DNA of 64,000 nt, taken from assembly GCF_001649575.2 (NCBI RefSeq), contig NC_051441.1, positions 14,946,352 to 15,010,351 on the forward strand, read 5' to 3'. Positions within the stretch are counted from its first letter, which is position 1; each line of letters starts with the position of its first letter. Source of the DNA: Kryptolebias marmoratus. Lineage: Eukaryota > Chordata > Actinopteri > Cyprinodontiformes > Rivulidae. This document shows, one piece after another, positions 1 through 12,564 of the stretch. Made by a program: the position numbers and the translations under genes. Under the pieces are notes generated by a model, which saw nothing but the letters and a program-made list of their open reading frames with translations, searched no databases and was not told the DNA's origin.

Positions 1-2262
1 AATCATCAAAATTAAACGAAATAAACATTTGAAATATATGAGTTTGTATGTAATGTATGAATATAATATACAAGTTTCACTTTTTAAATGGAATTACTGA
101 AATCAATCTACTTTTTCATGATATTCTAATTTTATGACCAGCACCTGTAGATGTTATCACTTTTTATAGCCTGGTGAGAATCTCAGACATGTTAAGGGTG
201 CTATATAACTTTATTATGTCTTATTTTTTATTATCGTTTTAAGGTTTCATTTTCCGTCCTCATTTGATCCAGTCATTCTGCGGTCAAAAGGTAACTCGCC
301 TTGAATGAAAGTGGAAGCAGACTAACAGCTGCGCTTCATTGAATCTGTTGTAGTTATGAGAAAATGGTTGAGAAATAACTGTTGTTTTCGTTTCATAAAC
401 CAAACAAGATACTGATAAACCTGTCTGGATAATGATCTTGTTGCGACGTCTGGGTCATGTGAGGTCAGGTGCCCTATAGACTTACTGTAACAGACGAATG
501 TGAAAGCAAAACGTGTGTGTGTCTTCCTTAAAATCCTAATGTTGATGGGAAGCACGAAAAAAAAAAAAAAGAAGATTCTTACTACAGGCTAATAAAACCT
601 CTGGCACAACAATATTCCTATTCTGCCTGATGTTATACCAAATTATTTTCACAAGCCATAAATGTCTACCTAAAAGTGCAGTCTGCTTAAATCAAACTAT
701 GTTTGTTACGGTCACAATTTCAAAACTTTAAAGTAACTCCTTTTGCCATAACATCTGGTTCTTTAGGCTTTCCTTGACTTCATCTGTTTTCCCAGAACAG
801 CCGCTTTTCGAAGCAGATACTCATCCTGTAGTAGGAAAAAAAAAGGAAGTCGCTGCATTTTTCCTAAAAAAAAAATCCTTTTTAAAAACTGCTGTGATTT
901 CACAGTTTATTATTTGAAGCCTCATTTGTCAGCCCAGTCTCGTTGTCCTTTGTCCTGGAAACAGACGAGTCTTTGCTTCCTGTGCTCCCAAACCAAACAA
1001 TGCGCCACCTTTAACACTCAGACTCCAAGACAGCAGAGAAATTCGACAGAAAGTGACTCTGACAATCATTGTTCACTTCCTTGGAGTAGGCATCTGGAAG
1101 CGATGAGCTTTGACGTGTCTTAACAACCAAGTCCCTCTTGCACATGGAAGATGCAGAAGGGCTCTTAGCAACTGAAACGGTTTACAGTAATACACCTGCA
1201 GCAAATGAAACGGCACGTTTACACGAAAAGTCAGTGTGTCTCCAAGAAACCAGTCAAACAGCACTGCTTAAGTTTCCCCTAATTCTGATGAAATGATCTC
1301 TGGAGAAGCATACACCCCCTTGAGAAGGTAACATGGTGGATTCAGCGATCCAGAAAACATGTTTTCCTCTCCTGCTAAGGCTGAGCTTTTATTTGTTTGT
1401 TCTGTTGGCATGTACGGTGAATCTCATTGGTTCAGACGCTAACGAACGCCACTCTGAACAACCTCAGTTTGTTAAAAAGATAAGAGTCTGAATGTGACAG
1501 GTGGGACGAGCTGACTGCTGGTCCGTGTTTAGCCAAGAAAAAGTGGATTGATGTGTCTTAAAGCAGCTCCAGTCTCAAAGATTTAACGGCGGGGTTCATG
1601 CGAACAATATTTTATAAACTTTTACACTGCCGTCAGCTTCACGCTGCGCAGTTATCCCAGCAAAATGATTGTGACGTTCCCACAGGAAGTGCTACAGCTA
1701 GCCACTGATTGCGCTGTTAGCTCTTGCAAATGACTGTAGAGTTATTTATAAATAATTGTGCAGCGAAAAATCAATGTCAACGTAAAGGTTTAAGAGCAAA
1801 TTTTCAATATGAAATAGAGTAACAACAAGATTTTAGGGACTTGTATGTGACGTACATTCAAACATTTATCAGTTACTGTACATCTAATTTAAGTCATGGC
1901 TATGCTTACTTTATCCTCATAGTTGACCGTTTTGAAAATGTTTATGAAGACGAGGGAGTGTAATAATATTGGCAGTAAAGGATTTTAATGATTCTTTTCT
2001 ATCAGTGTTTGTGTCACTGCTGTAGTAAAGGCCAGTGATAATTTAGTAATTCAAAAAATAATAGAGAATAACATTCATGCATCTAAAATAAAAACATAAA
2101 CATAACTAGAAAAAAAATGAATAAAAAGAATAGAATTTATTCTAACTTTGCATCTAATGTAAAATACAAGAACTAATTCAGAATACTGCAAAACATGAAG
2201 TGAAATACTTTAAACACCTAGAGTACATTTTCAAGTGTTTTGAGTGAACAGATCAGAGTTTT
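1..2262. other. AT-rich intergenic sequence, nothing recognised
   Basis: No exon, RNA gene or repeat family I can name. The longest open frames are under 80 codons and show no protein-like composition. There are short A tracts near 557-570, 836-843 and 866-875. Confidence 0.5.
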
Positions 2263-2790
2263 TGAAGTTGGGTTTAGTGGAAAGCTCATGAACAATGAAT
2301 GTTTTACTTTTTGCAGATATCTCTCTGAACAGCCTCAGATTGCAGAATAAGGGTTGGATTCTGACTGAACAGATGAGCTTACGGCTAGTCTGAGCGGGAG
2401 CCAGGGCCAAGGTGGGTTACTGCTGCCTTAAAACACGACTGCACTCTGAAAATTGTCACAGGAATGTATGCAAATTCCTTTTTTTTAAAAAAACCTTCAC
2501 ATTTGCCATCAATTTTACGTTATGATTTGCTTTTTTAACATGGAATTTTTGAAAGAGAAAATGGCAGCAGCAGCTAGCTGTAGTGCTTCCGGTCCGGTCT
2601 GGGGCACCTCTGGTAGGAATACAATGTTTCTGCCAGAATATGCTGATATATTTCTGCTCAGACTAGCCATTAGCTTGTCAATCGGTCAGAATGAAACTCT
2701 GTTTAGTTAAACAGAAGCTGTTCAAAGAACTATCTAATTAATTAGTTAATTTATAAAACGTTCATAAGCCTTACACACAACCCCACTTTC
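2263..2790. mobile_element. R2 fold-back element with about 130-bp inverted arms
   Basis: The left arm (about 2263-2395) and right arm (about 2656-2790) are diverged reverse complements along their whole length. They share GAAG(T)TGGGTT at the outer ends, CTTTGAACAGC-like sequence in the middle and GGCTAGTCTGAGC at the inner ends. The roughly 260 bp between them is AT-rich with no coding content. This is the structure of a non-autonomous fold-back or MITE-type DNA transposon. I could not define a target duplication. Related partial copies occur at 25845-26165, 29560-29720 and 61795-61990. Confidence 0.7.
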
Positions 2791-3880
2791 AAAGACCTAA
2801 ACTATACCTTCAAGATACTAAAGTACACTTAAGAACTGGATTTTATTTAGTCACTTTATGCTCCTCCTGGAGGTCTGACTGTTGCCTTCGAGTTTTTGAC
2901 AAATTACATAAATGATAACCCCTTATGACCTTATGTCCTGATTTTTATTTATTTATTTGCATCATTGCCTCCCAGATTTTCTTGACCTCATCCGACCAGT
3001 GAAAAAAAAAAAAAAACAGTTTAAAAAAACAAACGAAAGTTAAAGGCGCACACACGCGCCCACAAAACAATTACCGCGGGTTTTACTTAGAGCCCATGTA
3101 GCCATGTAAACAAATGAGAACGCTCCCGAAAGGTCCGGCCACCTGCTGAAAGTGAAATGAGTTGCTGAGATAAGAGTGGCGTGACGAAGAACTGAAAAAG
3201 TCGTCAGGATGAAACTGAAATCCTAATTGCTTACCAGTCTGTAAAGCTGGTGTTTTTTGTTATGTGGAATCCCGATGATTTGCAGTTTCCTGTAATTCCC
3301 GGACTCTTTCTGGGAAGAAAAGTTTTTCAGCGGCGAATCAGCTTCAGCTGAATGCGAAGGAAGCGAGGACAGAAAACATCAGGCTGTCAGCAACGATCTG
3401 TCATACTTGGTGAACGTATGCACTACTAATGAAACAGCTGGGGATGTCTCATTTATAAACAAAGCTGCATGTGCACAATCTTTTTTTTATTATACACGGT
3501 TTTTAAAAATCCCCACAAAAACAATATACAGTGCCTCTAACTGCAAACAATAACTGCACTTTCTGCACATAATTGCTGAAAGCACAAGTTAGAATAAAAT
3601 AAGGGAATCATGCAGAAGCAATAAAAGAAACTCATTTATTTACATGTGCAGGTTTGTGCATGAATAGAATCTGTAACACAACCCCTGTAAAACTGTCTTT
3701 TTGCAGCTGAAACGCTCAGTTTTCTGGGAAAAGGAAAGTGAAAGTAACCATTTAGTTTGCCCTTACACCATAGCGACCAATGATGTAATGCCCCCTTTAA
3801 AACCTCTGATTGGCTTGTTCTCTTCTCGCTGCCTACAAGGACTCCAGGACAAAAGCAACAGGCCTGTAGAGTTTGAAATA
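2791..3880. other. Intergenic, no gene seen
   Basis: Low-complexity A tracts occur near 3001-3014. No splice-bounded coding sequence was recognised. Confidence 0.45.
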
Positions 3881-4295
3881 GAAATGGGATTATGGCTCTT
3901 TAAAGGGATCCGGATCTTGCAGATCCGTGCCTTTCAGAGAGCCGTTCAAAAGAGCGTCTTTTGAACGATTAGTCACATGGTGCTGTCAGTGGTGTTGTGC
4001 AAAATACACCATTATGTACACATGTGGTTAGAGACATACCGTACCACATGACTTCCCAATCCCCTCCTGAGCACATCTTCATTATAACAAATGCTGCACT
4101 CCTCCATGTTGCCTGTTCTTCGTCTCAGTGGAACAGCAAAGGAGGATCGTGTTTGTTTCTGCATTTGAGGAAAACACAAAGAGGGGGGTAAAAAAAAAAA
4201 AACTTAAAAAAATAAAAGAACACCTATATACTGCCTGCGATCCGGCTCCCTTTGTTTGTCTAAAAGAGTCGTTCAGAGGATTCGGCTCGTGTGTT
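3881..4295. mobile_element. Possible MITE with paired hairpins
   Basis: Two perfect hairpins lie side by side: CGGATCT-TGC-AGATCCG at 3911-3927 and arms GTTCAAAAGA/TCTTTTGAAC at 3944-3966. A degenerate related block, with GATCCGGCTC and AAAAGAGTCGTTCA, lies near 4239-4280, so the interval may be one element of about 400 bp with related ends. GAGCCGTTCAAAAGA-type motifs are common in teleost MITEs, but no target duplication was found. Confidence 0.35.
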
Positions 4296-4844
4296 TCGCT
4301 TCCTAACTTTAGCTGTCAGACTGTTTTTAGTTTAGCGTTTATTTTGGGAAAGCAAAGGAGGCCCGCTCGATTTTTAAAGGTGTCATCTTTACACTGCATT
4401 TAGCACTGCAACTATGTTTTTAATTGTCGCTGTGCAAAAAGCCCTGCAGACAAGTCAAACCCAGCTCCAAGGAAATTTTACAAAAGCTATTTTTGTTGAC
4501 ACTGACATTCCAACTTACATGTGTAAGCCTATAATGACCTAATTGTTTCAAGTGTAATGTTTTTACGAGCCTGAGCACAATTATCTTTGTTTGGGTCTCT
4601 GCGATATGACTGTAAAATCCATGTCATCACAACATACAGACAGTCCCAGCTTTTGTTTGTCTCCGTTTTTTTTTTTTGGTTTTGGCCACTCGGGCTGACT
4701 TGTAAAGGAAAGGACAGTAGCAGTTACACCCATACAGTTCATGCAAGGTTTTGTGTAGACAACACCTAGGAGGACTTTGTGACAGGTTGTCCTGATGAGC
4801 AGAAAATGCGGTCAGAATGAAATTTGATGTCTCTAATTATCCGC

Positions 4845-5175
4845 CCGAAGGCAAAGGGCAGGACATAATAGTCTTGCTCTTGTCTGTCGGGTTCTCATGA
4901 ACCTGCAGAACGTAAACACTGGATGTACATCTACAGCTGACTCGCTTTTAGAGTTCACAGCCGTTCAAGATGGCTGCCACAACCGACTGATCTCAGGAAA
5001 CACAACATTGGCTACAACTTAGCCCAGCAGCATCCCCCAACACATACCTCAAGCACTAAACACTCAACAACTTTGCTCAACAACTTTGGCACAAACGGTT
5101 GGAGTCAACCATGTTAGTCTGTTAGCAAAATATCTCATGAACTGAGAGAATAAAAGCTCTTTTCCAATAAGTAGC
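4845..5175 (+). repeat. R1 copy, degraded
   Basis: One R1 unit in forward orientation (family described at 13062-13974). It starts with the CCCGAAGGCAAAGGGCA end, carries TTCAAGATGGCTGCCAC at about 4966-4982, and runs into the head of a second unit (TTAGCAAAATATCTCATG) at about 5125, where homology stops. Confidence 0.7.
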
Positions 5176-5293
5176 CCAGAGAATAAACAAAACCATAAAA
5201 AAATACAACACAAAAAGGCCAAAATGGACCATTTCACCCTCCTGTAACAATTTTCATTCTTGTTTTGCTTTTAAATGCGTAATTTTCACATGA

Positions 5294-5551
5294 ATGTATA
5301 GTCTAGAGAAAGTCAGGAGGTCACTGAATGAACTGCTCTCCGAGGTGTCCAGTCCATCCCGTCCCCTTCATGACACCCCGCAAAGGCAGCGAAGCTCCTC
5401 CTCAGAGTCACTCGGCTCCGCTGCCAAAGAGAGCGCTGCAGGAAATCACTCCCACCATTTGCAATTTCTCATCTCTGTCCAACAGATAAACACCAGCAAA
5501 CAACAACCTTTTAATTCTGAACTTGTTGGCTGCTGGGACAACAATGACTAA
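5294..5551 (+). other. Exon-like open frame of unknown identity
   Basis: An 85-codon frame starting at ATG 5294 has a plausible protein composition over its first 55 codons: a charged helix-like start (YSLEKVRRSLNELLSEVSS), then a Ser/Pro/Arg-rich segment. The stretch is richer in CpG than its surroundings. No convincing polypyrimidine acceptor or donor frames it, and I do not recognise a family. It could be an exon of an unseen upstream gene, a decayed gene piece, or chance. Confidence 0.2.
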
Positions 5552-6545
5552 TTTTACTGTGTTATATACACCTACAGTTAAAGGGTACTATTAACACTTC
5601 AGAAAGTGTATGTGGTAAGCAGAATTATATAAAGAAACCTCATTTTATAGTCTATAAATATACTACATATATGTATGTATCATCACTGACCACATATTGT
5701 GGTTCTAAAAACAGCCAGGTATCACCCACCCACGCTAAACTGAATCACCATGTTTACATTATTAATGTAATAAAAACAACTTCTGCTTAAAAAAAGAGCA
5801 TGTGACGCTCCTGGAATTACACCTATCACTTCCCAAGAAATTAAATCGCGAAATGAAAGCAACATCTGCGTCATGACTGTGAATCTTTAACTAAAAAGGG
5901 AATAGGCTCTGATTGTTGCAAAAAAAACCACTTGCTGTTATGATGGCTGAATAGTCCGTGTTTTTTTGTGTTTATGTGTCCAAAACCAGAAAAAAAAAAA
6001 AAAAGGAAATGATACTTCTCTATGATAATTTAGAAATTTGGAAGAAGAGGATGTCTGTGAAGCGTTTACAGTAAGGACAAGCAGACACAAAGAAATGGAC
6101 ACGCGCGCAAGCGCAGAAAAATTTGTATATGAAAATGTCGGGATTTCTCCGAAAGTTCTCCAAAAGTTTTGCTTGTGCTTCAGGATTAAATTTGAATTTT
6201 GTTCAGTGCCGTGACGTGTTGACAGAAATGTTCCAGATCATTACTCCCAGATCATGTTTGCACGAATCGGTGTGTGTGTGTGTGTGTGTAGTCCCTGGTT
6301 TGTGCATTTTCGTGTGGTTCACAAACTCAGGCTGTGTCTCATTCATTTTTCAGTGGCGGGTGAAGTTTTGTCACAAGCCTTCGAGAAAAGGACCCAAATG
6401 CAGGCTCAGGATCTCTGGACATAAATACAGACAGATGAAGCAACTCCACTGACTCCCATTGGCCAAATTCCTTGGAGGAGAGGGAAGGAAGGAGTCGGGA
6501 GAGCTGACCGTGGAGCTTTCACAAAATGTCCTGCGAAAACACGAG
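5552..6545. other. Intergenic with a GT microsatellite
   Basis: A GT tract lies at 6270-6289. An open frame on the + strand runs through it (6123-6452) but has no protein-like character. Confidence 0.45.
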
Positions 6546-6549
6546 CTGG

Positions 6550-7020
6550 GTGCGAGTGTGCAGAAGAACCCAGTAGCATTGATCTCAGGATATCTGCCAA
6601 ACTGACTGAGCTACAGCCATTCATGTGCTTGATGAGGCTGATTAATTGTGGCCGCCATCTTGATTCAAGGCGACTCCAAAACTGGACATGCAGGGATTAT
6701 TTTCTCAGAGTTTTACTAAAGTTTGTCAAGAGGTTTATGAGATATTTAGTCAGCAGACAAACAGTGGTGATGCAAACAGTTTGTAGTGTAGAGTTTTGAA
6801 TGACGCTTGCTTACTACCACACCAAATTTTCGCTTAATATTTGTAGAACTGGCTGAGTTATAGCCATTTTTGTGTTTCCTATGGCCAGTTGGCTTTGGCG
6901 GCCATCTTAAATGAGGCTGACTCCAAAAGTTAATGAGCTGTAGATGCACAACCAGTGACTGCCCATTAAAACTCTTCCAGTGGGTCATGAAATATTTTGC
7001 GAATATGACAAATGAACACA
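6550..7020 (-). repeat. R1 copy, two units, reverse orientation
   Basis: Two partial R1 units in reverse. GGCCGCCATCTTGATT lies near 6650 and GGCGGCCATCTTAAAT near 6897. The unit head, complementary to TTAGCAAAATATC, is diverged in both (near 6735 and 6990). Confidence 0.75.
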
Positions 7021-7483
7021 CACAAAAGGGCAAAAAAACACACTCCTGCCTTCAGTGATCATTTTAAGTGAAGTCGTGCCATTTTTTCCCCGGGTAATGA
7101 GAGCCAGCTGCATTTATCTTGAAAAAGCCGGTTGAGGCCATCACAGGATTTCACACAGAGACACGGGTCAACACGAGCACCAAGAGTTTACTTTGCCAAG
7201 TGATAGTAAAAACCCCAACAGGTGCACCGGGAGATCATCAAGCCATGGTTCAAACCAGGAAGCTTCTAGTTTGACCTCTACGGTGTAAATCACTAATGCA
7301 GGCTTTAATGGACGGTTTATTAGATAAGGTCCTGTACGGATCAGCTTTCAGTTTGTGAAATTTCACACGACAGGGAAGAATGTGTGGCAGCGAGGACAAA
7401 CGTCACGCTGTGTCTCCCTCTAGTGTCGTGTAACAGTACTCGCAAATCTGTGCCAAGCTCTTTACTATCTATTTTTACCATGC

Positions 7484-7906
7484 TGCCGCAGGCAAAAGGG
7501 AAATAAGGGTTTTTGCTCGTGGCTGTACATGTGTATGTGTTTGTGTGTCTGTTAGCAAAATAGCTCGTGAACTACTGGATGGATCCTAACATTAACTCTC
7601 AGAAAGTAATCACTGGATGTACTTCTCCAGCTGATTAACTTCTAGGGTCAGCCCGTTTCAAGATGTCCGGTGAAGATAAGCGACCTTGCCAAACACAAAG
7701 ACTGATATAACTCAGTCAGTTTTACAGATATTGAGCTAAGATTCGGTGTGGTAGTAGCTGAGACTCATCTCTACCTTATACTCAGAGAGCATCAAATTGT
7801 GTGACGTCTTTGCGGTTTGATGTGGAGGTAATCAGAGTCATTCACAACAGATAAGATGATCTCAGTTTAACACTGGTAGGCAGTATGCACTCCTTCAAGG
7901 AAAGCT
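7484..7906 (+). repeat. R1 copy, single unit with both ends
   Basis: A nearly complete one-unit R1 element. Its left end is GCTGCCGCAGGCAAAAGGG at 7481-7500, followed by a GT-rich leader and TTAGCAAAATAGCTCGTG near 7553. The right end is GGCAGTATGCACTCCTTCAAGG at about 7881-7902. The YY1-like core is damaged here (CAAGATGTCCGG). Confidence 0.75.
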
Positions 7907-9290
7907 TTACCTTTACTTTGGTAGTTGTGTTGCTCTCACTTACTAATCTTTGGGCTGTTGAGTGTGAAACCAATGAAAAAGCAAAATGTACAAGTCGGTT
8001 GTGGCAAAACACCTGAAAAGCACAAAAAAACCTCACTTAATCCTAGAATTAGTGACTCGAATAAATGCACGTTGGAACCACTAGAGGGCACTGTTTTACA
8101 ACTTTGCATCAACCCCTGAGCTTCAGGGAGGCTTTCAAACGAGAGAGATACTATTAGAGTGAAGAAGATTACAGGTCATAGAAAGAGGCTGTGTGGGTGG
8201 ATTTTTTTTTTTTTTTTACCAGATGAGAAATGCAGATCACCATTAGGTTGAAAGTATTTAGTCACTCACTGTTTTCTCCTTCTGTTCTGCTCTTTAAGCT
8301 GCTTCTCTCCTGCCACTGAAGTTCAGTCTTTTCCTTTTACACCCCTAAACTGTATACACTGCAACCTCTTTTTGAGTTTTAGATCCTCTTCACACAGAAA
8401 TTTTCATTGTAATAGAAAAATTAAACGGGTAGAACCAGGATTTGTCTAATTGTTTAATAGCGGCAACCAAGGACGGATATGTAGAAGGTTTGGTTGCAAA
8501 GAGGTAGCATGTCCTACAACAAGAACCAGAGGGAACAAGTGCCTGGTGATAGTGTTATCAAGCAGTTGCTGGAGCGTTCGGCAGTCGGTTAAAGCAAAGG
8601 ATGCCTTGTAGATGAATTAGACTTGGTGGAGTGGGGTAGACGGGTATCACAATGGTCTTACATTGGAACAAGTGGGTACATGAGGCCACCCACACACATC
8701 CTGAAGGTTCTGGTCACCCACAACAGACCACACCGAAGGAGGATCACTAAACATTACAAAACCACAATATCTTCATCTGTCATCCAAACACAGGTACGTA
8801 TTATCTTTGCAGCAACCTTGTGTCATCTCACACTGTCTCATCAGCTGGACTGTAGATTCATCGTCCCATGCTGCCGTTAACACCAGAGCAACAAATCGTT
8901 CCTTATATCCGGCCTTTAGGGGGTGTCACACCCTACTGACGTGAGACCAGCAGATGTGATCCATAAACATAACATATGACACACACGCTTTCATTTTGTG
9001 TAATGTGTTATGTCAATGAGAATAAATTCCTGAGAGGGCAGGGAAACGGGAAACGGGAAACCTTGCACTGCATCACCAAATTGAACCAAACAGGCTACCC
9101 AATTACTTCCTCCTTGTAACATCTGTGTCCTGTTTTTTTGGGGGGTTTTTTTTGGAACAGGATCAACACACCTCTAGGGTATTTAAAGCACCTCACCTGC
9201 CTGCTGCTGTCAAACGGTGAGTGTGCAACTCATAAAATTTTTAAATAAAAAATCAAACAAAGAGCTCACAGATATGAAGCTGCGAACAGG
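7907..9290. other. Intergenic, no gene seen
   Basis: Contains a T tract at about 8201-8217 and a triple GGGAAAC repeat at 9046-9066. Nothing else was recognised. Confidence 0.45.
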
Positions 9291-9610
9291 TGTCTTACCT
9301 TGTCCAGAGGACACGTGTTCTGTACACTCAGCTCTGTGCACGGTACTCAACCCGCCCCCGTCCCCATGGGAACGCTCCGGTTCAACAGGTGAAACAGCAG
9401 TGGCTGGAAGCAGGAGCATCGGAGCGGTACGGTTTTCTCCACCCGCCTCAGGACGGTGGTGGGAGGTGGCGGCAACACGAGCCTCCGCGTGAGGGGAGCC
9501 GGTGTGGGAGAAGGAAGGACGTGAGATGTCCTCCAGCAAAACATTGGCTTGAATGCGTCGAGCTGTCCCAGACCTGCCAGCACAGGTGTGCTGAGGAAGA
9601 AAAAAAAACC
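9291..9610. other. GC-richer island, unassigned
   Basis: This stretch is clearly richer in G+C and CpG than its flanks and is open in several frames on both strands. Open frames on both strands at once are what GC-rich non-coding sequence produces. No protein family was recognised and no splice signals suggest an exon. Confidence 0.3.
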
Positions 9611-9839
9611 AAAACACATTCACTGTTGGTTTTTGTGGTAACACTTCACAGTAAGGTATGCAAAATGTGGTTATGCAAAGTGAAGCTGGCACTAAGCGCT
9701 TGTATTAAAAATACTTTGTCAATTAAAGGCTTAGCATTAGGAATGCATATCGCTCGTTGCCTTTTATGAGCGATTTAAACTTGGGTTTCTTGAGATTTCT
9801 CCGAGTTGTAGTCACTCTGCCACAAACTTTGAAAACACC

Positions 9840-10685
9840 ATGATGCTCAAGCTCAGAGTACGCGTTATGAATGACTCTCAGCTACTACCACATCAACGTT
9901 CAGCTCAATTTCTGTAAAACTGACTGAAATGTGGCTATTTTCATGTTGACAAATGTTGATCAGCTGTGGCGGCCATCTTGAATTAGGTTGACTCCAAAAG
10001 TGAATAAGTTGTAGATGTTCATCTGATGACAACTTCTTCACAGTTTCATTAGAATCTGTGCGGTGGTCCGTGAGATATTTTGCTAACAGACACACAAAGT
10101 TGATTCCAACAACTAGTGCTACAATTTTAGGCAAAAATACTGTGCAATGTGTGGCACTTGGAGCCTGCGTTGTGAATGACTCTCAGCTACAATCACAGCT
10201 AATTTGAGCTCAATATATATAAAATTGACTGAATTATAGCCATTCTTATGCTTTCTAAGGTCAGTTGGCTGTGGCAACCATTAGTATGGATTGACTCCAA
10301 ACGTTAATCGGTTTCACATGTACATTCAATGATTATTTCTTGAAAGTTTCGTTAATATACATACAGTGGCTCATGGGATATTTTGCTAACAGACAGTTAA
10401 AGGCAAGTATTTCCATAAATGTCTACCGCTGCTCAAAATACGCGTTGGGGATCAGTCTCAGCTACAACAACGCCAGAATTTAGCTCGATGTCTGTAAAAC
10501 TGACTGAGTTATTGCTACGTTTGTGTCGGCAAATGCGGATTAGTGGTGGCGGCCATCTTGAATTGAACTGACTCTAAAAGCTGTTTTCCATGTCCAATCA
10601 GGGGGTTACTTTACGGGAGTTTTATTAACGTCTGTCCACTGGTTCATGAGATATTTTGCCAACAGAACACAGGTTGATACAAGGG
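9840..10685 (-). repeat. R1 array, three units, reverse orientation
   Basis: Three consecutive reverse R1 units of about 290-300 bp, each ending in a variant of GAGATATTTTGCTAACAGAC or GCCAACAGA (near 10071, 10376 and 10650). GGCGGCCATCTTGAATT is intact in the first (about 9969) and third (about 10550) units; the middle unit has lost the core. Confidence 0.8.
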
Positions 10686-10959
10686 ATAAATGGTACCTGG
10701 CGGGTATGGGAGGATAATTTAGAGATTTCCTGCTGTGCAGAAATGAACTTCAGCTTTAAAACTCCGAGCTGTGACACTAATTAGCCTCCTAAAGACGAAC
10801 GCTTTATGGTGACTCATGCTTCACGCGGGACTAATTATATCTCGGAGCTCTGATTTTTACAACACGCTCCAGAACTTGAAGAATCGTCTCCAAGTGATTC
10901 AGCGTTCGCGCAGCTTTAGAAAGAATATTATTACTGCGCTGATGATACGAACGCTGAGC

Positions 10960-11555
10960 TGAAAGGAGAAGGGCGATAATGTTTTTGCGCCCTGTCTGTG
11001 TGTGTGTTCGTTTGTCTAAAGAGTTAGCAAATTATCTTATGAACCACTGGACAGATTTTAATAAAACTATCAAAAAGCAATCATTGGATGCACTGCAACA
11101 ATTCGTTCCCTTTTGAAGTCTATCAGATTCAAGATGGCCGCCACAGCTAATCTAACTTAGCAAGCACAAGGATGTACATTCGTCGGTCAGTTTTACAGAC
11201 ACTGAGCTAAAATGTTGCATGGTAGTGCTCTGAGTGCTAAGAAAGTTTTTGTTTAAAATTAGACGCATTCATTGTTGGAGCCAACTCTGGCTGTCTGTTA
11301 GCAAAATATCTCATGAATCACAAGGCAGATTTGAATGAAACTCTCAGTGGATAATCACTGAGTTCGCATCTACAACTGATTAACTTTTGGAGTCGACCCA
11401 ATTCAAAATGGTCGCCACAGGTAACTGAATTTAGCCAACGCGAAAACGGCTGTAACTCGGCCGATTTTACAGATATTGAGTTAAAAGTTTGGTTTGGTGG
11501 TAGTTAAGTCATCCCCAACACATAATCTGAGTGCAAACAGATCGCAGTCCCATTG
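10960..11555 (+). repeat. R1 array, two units, forward orientation
   Basis: The left end CTGAAAGGAGAAGGGCGATA (about 10960-10979) is followed by TTTTTGCGCCC, a GT-rich leader and two units of about 275 bp (heads at 11029 and 11298). The first unit has an intact CAAGATGGCCGCCAC (11130-11144). The second has CAAAATGGTCGCC. Confidence 0.8.
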
Positions 11556-11754
11556 CTTATTTAGAACTTTGGTGTGCAATGCGAGCGACGACATGTAGTT
11601 CTTCGAAGAGTGCTGGTCACAAAAAAGACACACTGGAAGTATCTTATGTAACTGTTTTCTCGAAGTCAATTACACAGCAGAGTACAGTGTAAAAGCACAA
11701 CAACCACCAAATAAAAAAACTTGAAATAAGCATCTGCCGCAGAGCTGCGAGAGC

Positions 11755-12170
11755 TGCTGCTGAAAGTTGTCAATCATCGACAGCGTGAATGACCTCGGCT
11801 GGGTGCAACGGACACGTTCGGTCCGCACAAAGACATGCAGTCATGCATGGCGCCACAGAGCCGAAAGGAAAGAGCGAGAGAAGTGCAGTTATGCAAATGC
11901 GGACGCGAAAGCAGACGAACAAGCTTGCGGTTCTGAGATCGATCTCCGTTCAAGTCACGTCAAAGAAGCTCCTCGTGTGAGAGACGAGCAGAGAGCAGAT
12001 CTGATACGGAGAGAGCCACAGAGACGGAGAGGAACAGAAGTCGTCGCAGAGCGCAAGAAGTTACATAAGGCGGGCAGAGCGTGGAACGTGGAACAGAAAG
12101 GGACGCAGCAAAAACCGTGCGCCTGTTTTCCGTCTGCTTTTAGACAGGAGGGTGCATCAGAGTGAGCCAG
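11755..12170. other. Orphan CpG-rich island
   Basis: About 400 bp with a high CpG density relative to the flanks, no recognised repeat, and a perfect octamer ATGCAAAT at 11891-11898. A 132-codon frame on + spans it but is a charged, repeat-poor sequence unlike any family I know. It lies 4.4-4.8 kb upstream of the prkcb ATG and could be a distal promoter or non-coding first exon. That is inference. Confidence 0.3.
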
Positions 12171-12564
12171 AGGCAGATTATAAGACAATGACAGGTTTAT
12201 GTAACAGCGCCCCCTTCCCTTCTGGGCAGAAAAAAACCCCCGACAAATAAAGAATGTTTTTTTCTTTCAGGAGGAAAGATCCTGAAACTGAGATCATCTT
12301 ATGTTGAGAAATGATGGTCGTTTTGGTGAAACCCTGAAAGGGACGTCCTGCACAATCCCTCCTACAGGAGGCGCTCATCCTTTGTGGCTTCAGCTTCTGG
12401 CTTCCAGTCCTGTCTCTAACTGTTCTGCTCTAAACAACAACAACGACGAGAGAAAACGCCACAGGTTGGCGGCTACGTTTCATATTTGCTGAAACAGAAA
12501 CACAAAACACGCCGCCTTCCTTCCTGTTTTCCAGGTGTGGCTCCATCCCCCGTGGCTCAGCAGC

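Noticed and set aside
6123..6452. 109-codon frame on +
   Set aside because: Spans a GT repeat (Val-Cys repeats) and has no recognisable domain.
9210..9769. Overlapping open frames of about 160 codons on both strands
   Set aside because: Simultaneous open frames on both strands in a GC-rich patch, with no family and no splice signals.
9865..10134. Recurrent protein-like frame in R1 copies (QLINFWSQPNSRWPP type)
   Set aside because: The same peptide appears at many R1 loci only because the DNA is repeated. The unit has a TAA in the otherwise open frame, and no copy is extended or conserved as protein.
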